Positions 6,540 to 10,000 of a stretch of DNA of 10,000 nt are shown here, one piece after another. The notes beneath the pieces are model-generated. The model was not told the DNA's origin. It saw nothing but the letters and a program-made list of their open reading frames with translations, and ran no database searches. The DNA is from Trachelipus rathkii (taxonomy: Eukaryota > Arthropoda > Malacostraca > Isopoda > Trachelipodidae): NCBI GenBank assembly GCA_015478945.1, contig JABUQX010100074.1:5001-15000 (forward strand). The letters run 5' to 3'. Position numbers and translations under genes: made by a program. The first letter of the stretch is position 1. Each line of letters begins with the position of its first letter.

Positions 6540-8334
6540 CCACAGTGGTGTCGTATGCTAACAGAATTAAGTCTTGTCTGATGTGTTATCTATGAAATCA
6601 ATAGCTTTCTAAGCGTCATTCTACATGGCTGTCAATACTACTTTAAGAATAAAGGATCAAGCTTCTTTAAAACGAATGGAAGGTGGGTGTGGAACATTTC
6701 TCGTCTTGGATATAATTTGGTCAGTTTTTACATCAGGCAGATCAATTGCAGATCTTTCTTGCAATCAATATATTAAGTAGAACTCAATCAGAATTTGGTT
6801 AAAGCAAAAACCGCATACGATTTTGCTTCGAAACCTTCATTCATTCGATTTTGGCAAAGATATTGGAAGTTGCATGAAAGGTGCAAGGGCTGTCTGCAAG
6901 AATAATATTAACTATCTGAGTTTTTTGGATTTAATCGGATGAATTACTAATTCAGATGAGAGATTTCTGGTTTGATAGGAGACAATCGTGCAAAGGCATC
7001 AAGTGGATCTGAATGTGATAAATTAAAGACGGCACTCAACCCACGATTGTTTTTCCCATACATTCCGATTGAAACTAATCAAGACATTAGATTTAAACTT
7101 ATGGTCATTTTGTTTGCCTTGTTTTTTCATGCAAGGTATATAAATAGATGAGGATTTAAAGTAATTGAATTTTCATTATTTTTATGCCAATACATTGAAA
7201 GTCTCAACTTACTTTAGAAGATTAATTCTAGATCAGTCAACACATTCTTTGATATGATAGGACTTTTCTTGAAATGTCATGTTGCATGCACAACTCACGG
7301 ATTCACGCAATGCTTGGCTTCGTTCCTGGATTTAATCAGGCAAAGTAAAGAGGTGAACGTCTGATATAATAAGTTTACAACTTGTTATGTATATCATTAT
7401 TTCGTATAGCATTGGCATGCATGTGGAAAGGACCATAACTCCTGAACTTCGGGATGTTTTTAAGATTGTATATGCCAAATTGTTGGTTAAAACCAGCCAT
7501 TTAATAGTATCTTTCAGTTCTACATTATAGTTCGCCTTTTCCGTTTGTTGTGTTAAGATGTTTCGAAGCGGCTGACCATGAAAGTTTTGATCTTCATACA
7601 GCAGAAGTGGCGACTGGCTTTCCGCAGGAAATGAACTTCTGAGAGTTCAACTCTGAGACCGAATAAGGTGTCGGATTCTTTCAAGAGATGCTAAAGCGCA
7701 GTACAGGTATTCAGATGAAAAACTCACTCCAAAACAATTTCAACTAAAACTGGCATATCTCAGTGATATATTTTCTCGACAAAATGATCTTGGGTGGGTG
7801 TCACTGCAAGGGAATCCACTACTTGATTGATTTTATCGAGTAAATGTAAGTCATTCTACTATGAAACTCGATTGTGGGGGAAAACAAAATGTAAAATCCT
7901 GAAAATTTCACATGTTTGAAAATATGCGAAAATTCTTGATGAGAAATTGATATCTACTGAATCGGTTAATCTTATTCAATTTCGCGTTATTCTTTCTTGT
8001 AAGGAAATTTAAGTCTTTACTTGGCCAGAACTAGAAGAAGAAACAGAGCATAATAATACTTACACCAATTCACGGTATATGTATTCATTCTACAACGTTG
8101 AGGAGGAATTTTTTATGAACCTTCTGTTAAATGACTCATACTCTCTAAGCATGCTTATGAGTCATTATCTCTTAATCAAATTCTGGTCCCTAGTAGTCCA
8201 GTCTAGTATCCTCAACTTGCAAAAATGATTATCTCAAAACTTCTACCGTTTCCTTCAACACATCTGTGTGAGCAAGGATTTTCCTCTTTGTGCCTTGATT
8301 AAAAACAGAGCTCCAATCAAATTGGTTATTAGAG
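6540..8334 (+). pseudogene. transposase fossil, hAT / ZBED5-like, many stops and frameshifts
   Basis: At least ten peptide blocks typical of BED-finger hAT transposases appear in the expected order, in shifting plus-strand frames: YFKNKGSSFFK (6639-6671, linker after the BED finger); KQKPHTI (6802-6822); QVDLNV (7000-7017, where functional relatives have a QVDESTDV-like string with a catalytic Asp); a CTDGA...MLG...GFNQA remnant (7287-7342); IALA (7406-7417, from an HRxALA motif); PELRDVFKIV (7441-7470) and VKTSHL (7486-7503); LHT.EV then WLSAGN (7592-7632) across a frameshift; QLKLAYLSDIF (7741-7773) and SLQG (7801-7812); FENMRKFL (7915-7938); and a clean C-terminal run 8207-8290 with YPQLAK, KLLPF and LCEQGFSSL, the hAT dimerisation motif. 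The span of about 1.8 kb fits a full-length enzyme of about 600 residues, so decay came from small lesions, not one large deletion. The BED finger itself (about 6540-6630) is barely readable. Confidence 0.85.
8130..8166 (+). other. perfect 11-base inverted repeat with a nested palindrome
   Basis: AATGACTCATA (8130-8140) pairs with TATGAGTCATT (8156-8166). The spacer overlaps a separate 12-base palindrome TAAGCATGCTTA (8146-8157), so two mutually exclusive hairpins are possible. It lies in the transposase fossil shortly before its C-terminal block, where no structural role is expected. ATGACTCAT is also an AP-1-type binding string, probably by chance. Confidence 0.6.
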
Positions 8335-8363
8335 CCCCGGGAAAAAAAATTTAGACATTCTCA

Positions 8364-8387
8364 CTGGGTGCTGAAAAAAGCACCCAG
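8364..8387 (+). other. perfect 9-base stem-loop after the transposase fossil
   Basis: CTGGGTGCT (8364-8372), loop GAAAAA, AGCACCCAG (8379-8387). It is GC-rich in an AT-rich setting and sits about 30 bases past the last recognisable coding block, so it would be in the 3' untranslated part of the transposase transcript. Function unknown. A bacterial terminator reading is not appropriate in this eukaryotic context. Confidence 0.65.
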
Positions 8388-8458
8388 GAAATTGAGACAT
8401 AGAAACCGAAATAATCAAGCATACCTCCTCCCACTAATTTTTATTTCTTCAAGTAATT

Positions 8459-8578
8459 AATATAATATATATATATATAGTATATATATATATATATATA
8501 TTATTATATATTATATATATAGTATATATTATATATATTATATTATATATATTATTAATATATATATTATAATTATTA
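8459..8578. repeat. (TA)n array inside the hAT element, right shoulder
   Basis: Imperfect TA array with ATAG and ATTA variants, between the transposase fossil and the right subterminal region. It mirrors the array on the left shoulder. Confidence 0.93.
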
Positions 8579-8604
8579 ACAATAGATAACATAAAATATG
8601 AGTA

Positions 8605-8681
8605 ACATTCTAGGGGTACGAGGTTTTATAGAATGCTAAACTGGGAAGGGTACATTGCGATTAAGTGTTGAGAACACCCTG
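8605..8681 (-). repeat. right terminal and subterminal region of the hAT element
   Basis: Read on the minus strand it starts CAGGGTGTTCTCAACAC, sharing the GTTCTCAA core with the left end at one base offset. The plus-strand word TAGGGGTACGAGG near 8611-8623 and GGGAAGGGTAC near 8643-8653 correspond to the GGGGTAC words of the left end. Confidence 0.72.
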
Positions 8682-8760
8682 CTAACATAACATAATAAGT
8701 TCGGATTAAAATTGGTCCCAAAGTATTTTTACGGAGTAAATCCCTGGGAATAGCCATATT
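8682..8760. other. host flank to the right of the hAT element
   Basis: Ordinary AT-rich sequence between the transposon end and the next TA array. Nothing else is recognised. Confidence 0.5.
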
Positions 8761-8972
8761 TAATATATAATATATATATATATTATATATATTATAATAT
8801 ATATATATATATATATATAAGATATAATATATATATATCTATATATATATATATATATATATAATCATATATATCATATATATAGTTATATAAAATATAT
8901 ATATATATATATATATAATTATATATATATAATAATAATATATTATACTATATATATTATTTAATATATATG

Positions 8973-9006
<34 letters not shown>

Positions 9007-9091
9007 GTATATATATGTATCAGTAGTATATAATATATATATATATATAGTAATATATTATTATATATATTATAATTCAATATATAATATC

Positions 9092-9122
<31 letters not shown>

Positions 9123-9157
9123 GATATATTATTATTTTATATATATATATATTATTA
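8761..9157. repeat. compound (TA)n field
   Basis: About 400 bases of TA arrays broken by ATAG, ATCATA, TAATAATAA and TGATATA variants. No coding and no unique DNA beyond short scraps such as GTATCAGTAGTA near 9017. Confidence 0.94.
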
Positions 9158-9570
9158 CCATCTACTTCACAGTAATGATGCAGAAAATCTGAACTTTTAC
9201 GCCGATATTTAACACTATTCCACGTCAACTTATCATAAATTTATTTCATATCATTCTGGAGAAGCTAAGCCAGAGATGCAAATTTTGGAAAGTTCAAATA
9301 GATGAAGTTGAAAGTTATGGAAAGTTATGGAAAGTTTGAAGATATTCATAAGGGGATTTCTATTGCAAAGTTTTAAAGGAGCAAAATGGGGGCGGAGCTT
9401 GCTATATTAAATGCGATAATCGCAACTTGACAAATGACCGAAGTCTGCTACTAGTAGAATGCAATGTTTGCAACGTATGAGGAATTTAAGAGATTTAAGC
9501 GATTATCCTTTGCTAAAGTAATTTCAGTGTTTTCCACTATGAAGGCTTTTAATTGCTATTTATATAAATT
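9158..9570. other. unique island between TA arrays
   Basis: Normal-complexity sequence. It contains a short tandem repeat (9311-9336), a GC-rich patch ATGGGGGCGGAGCTTGC near 9386, and a small hairpin TGCGAT-A-ATCGCA (9412-9424). A plus-strand frame from 9464 gives about 35 ordinary-looking residues (MFATYEEFKRFKR...) and then runs into Tyr/Ile codons of the TA array. It might be a scrap of an exon or an old repeat, but it shows no family motif and I do not call a gene. Confidence 0.5.
9311..9336 (+). repeat. short tandem repeat of a 10-base unit
   Basis: Two exact copies of AAAGTTATGG plus a partial third (AAAGTT). Related GGAAAGTTC and GAAGTTGAAAGTT words just upstream suggest a slightly longer degenerate array beginning near 9288. 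Confidence 0.8.
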
Positions 9571-9619
9571 AATATATATATATATATATTATATATATAT
9601 AATATATATATATTATATA

Positions 9620-9699
<80 letters not shown>

Positions 9700-9958
9700 T
9701 ATATATATTGCATATAATATATATTATATGTATATTCTATTATATATATGAATATATTATTATAACATGTTAATATCATATATATATATATTACGTATTA
9801 TATATAATATAATAGTATATATATATATAATATTATATATATTATCATATATATAATATATATTTAATATATATATATATATAATTTATATATATATATA
9901 TAATAGTATAGATATATATATTATATATATAATAATATTATATTATATATATATATAT

Positions 9959-9999
<41 letters not shown>

Positions 10000-10000
10000 A
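9571..10000. repeat. (TA)n array running off the window end
   Basis: It includes a long nearly pure TA run at about 9627-9698, then interrupted TA/TAATA variants up to the last base. The 95-codon frame over its start is Tyr/Ile repeat translation. Confidence 0.95.

Larger units (their letters stand above)
6145..8681 (+). mobile_element. decayed hAT-superfamily DNA transposon, ZBED5-like (BED-finger) group
   Basis: Both ends carry the same terminal motif in opposite orientation: CAG plus 4 bases plus GTTCTCAA at 6145-6159, and its inverted counterpart TTGAGAAC plus 3 bases plus CTG at 8668-8681. Just inside each end sits a copy of AGGGGTACG (near 6208 and near 8613), a subterminal word I associate with this kind of hAT element. 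A broken transposase fills the middle on the plus strand. The element is about 2.5 kb, two parts of which are later TA arrays. The 8-base flanks (TACTAAAA on the left, CTAACATA on the right) do not match, so the target duplication usual for hAT insertions has decayed or the ends are off by a base or two. The copy cannot encode an active enzyme. Confidence 0.82.

Noticed and set aside
8130..8166. AP-1-type regulatory site (ATGACTCAT)
   Set aside because: A 9-base match in decayed transposase DNA has no promoter context, and chance is the simpler explanation.
8364..8387. Rho-independent transcription terminator
   Set aside because: The stem is not followed by a T-run, and the context is a eukaryotic transposon.
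6137..8689. 8-base target-site duplication around the hAT element
   Set aside because: The left flank TACTAAAA and right flank CTAACATA share too few positions to claim a duplication. It may be lost, or the ends may be shifted.

Overview
The window looks like intergenic or intronic DNA from an animal genome, most likely an invertebrate. It is very AT-rich, full of long (TA)n arrays, and carries a perfect 91-base (GA)n array. It also holds a G-rich minisatellite, retroposon-like pieces with poly(A)/poly(T) tails, and one recognisable decayed DNA transposon. There is no operon structure, ribosome-binding pattern or dense coding. A mollusc such as a cephalopod, or an arthropod, would fit this repeat mix, but the sequence does not settle the species. 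I find no intact protein-coding gene, and the open frames of 60 to 150 codons are all explained by low-complexity sequence or by repeats read in the wrong frame.

Layout. 1-1180: TA array, anonymous AT-rich DNA, (GA)45, a five-copy G-rich minisatellite (784-925), a C-tract and a second TA array. 1178-1380: short unique DNA opening with a GC-rich stretch that resembles the end of a DNA transposon. 1381-3560: a T-rich tract of about 2.2 kb with strong strand asymmetry, interrupted by more ordinary DNA. 3781-4440: a dense imperfect TA/TATAG field, passing into a segment with many G and almost no C (4441-4640). 5229-5445: a GC-rich block with a tRNA-like head and an A-tail, probably a SINE on the plus strand. 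5715-5960: a poorer SINE-like candidate on the minus strand, with a long poly(T) on the plus strand as its tail.

The best-supported object lies at 6145-8681. It is a degenerate hAT-superfamily transposon of the BED-finger (ZBED5-like) type. Both ends carry the CAG...GTTCTCAA terminal motif in inverted orientation. Between them, at least ten short peptide blocks of the transposase occur in the correct order on the plus strand, broken by stops and frameshifts. TA arrays occupy both non-coding shoulders of the element. From 8761 to the window end the sequence is mostly TA arrays, with one unique island (9158-9570).

Nothing here works together as a gene system. The window records transposon and retroposon insertion followed by decay and microsatellite expansion. 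I found no convincing new biological system. The most useful follow-ups are the hAT fossil, the two SINE candidates and the two strand-asymmetric tracts.
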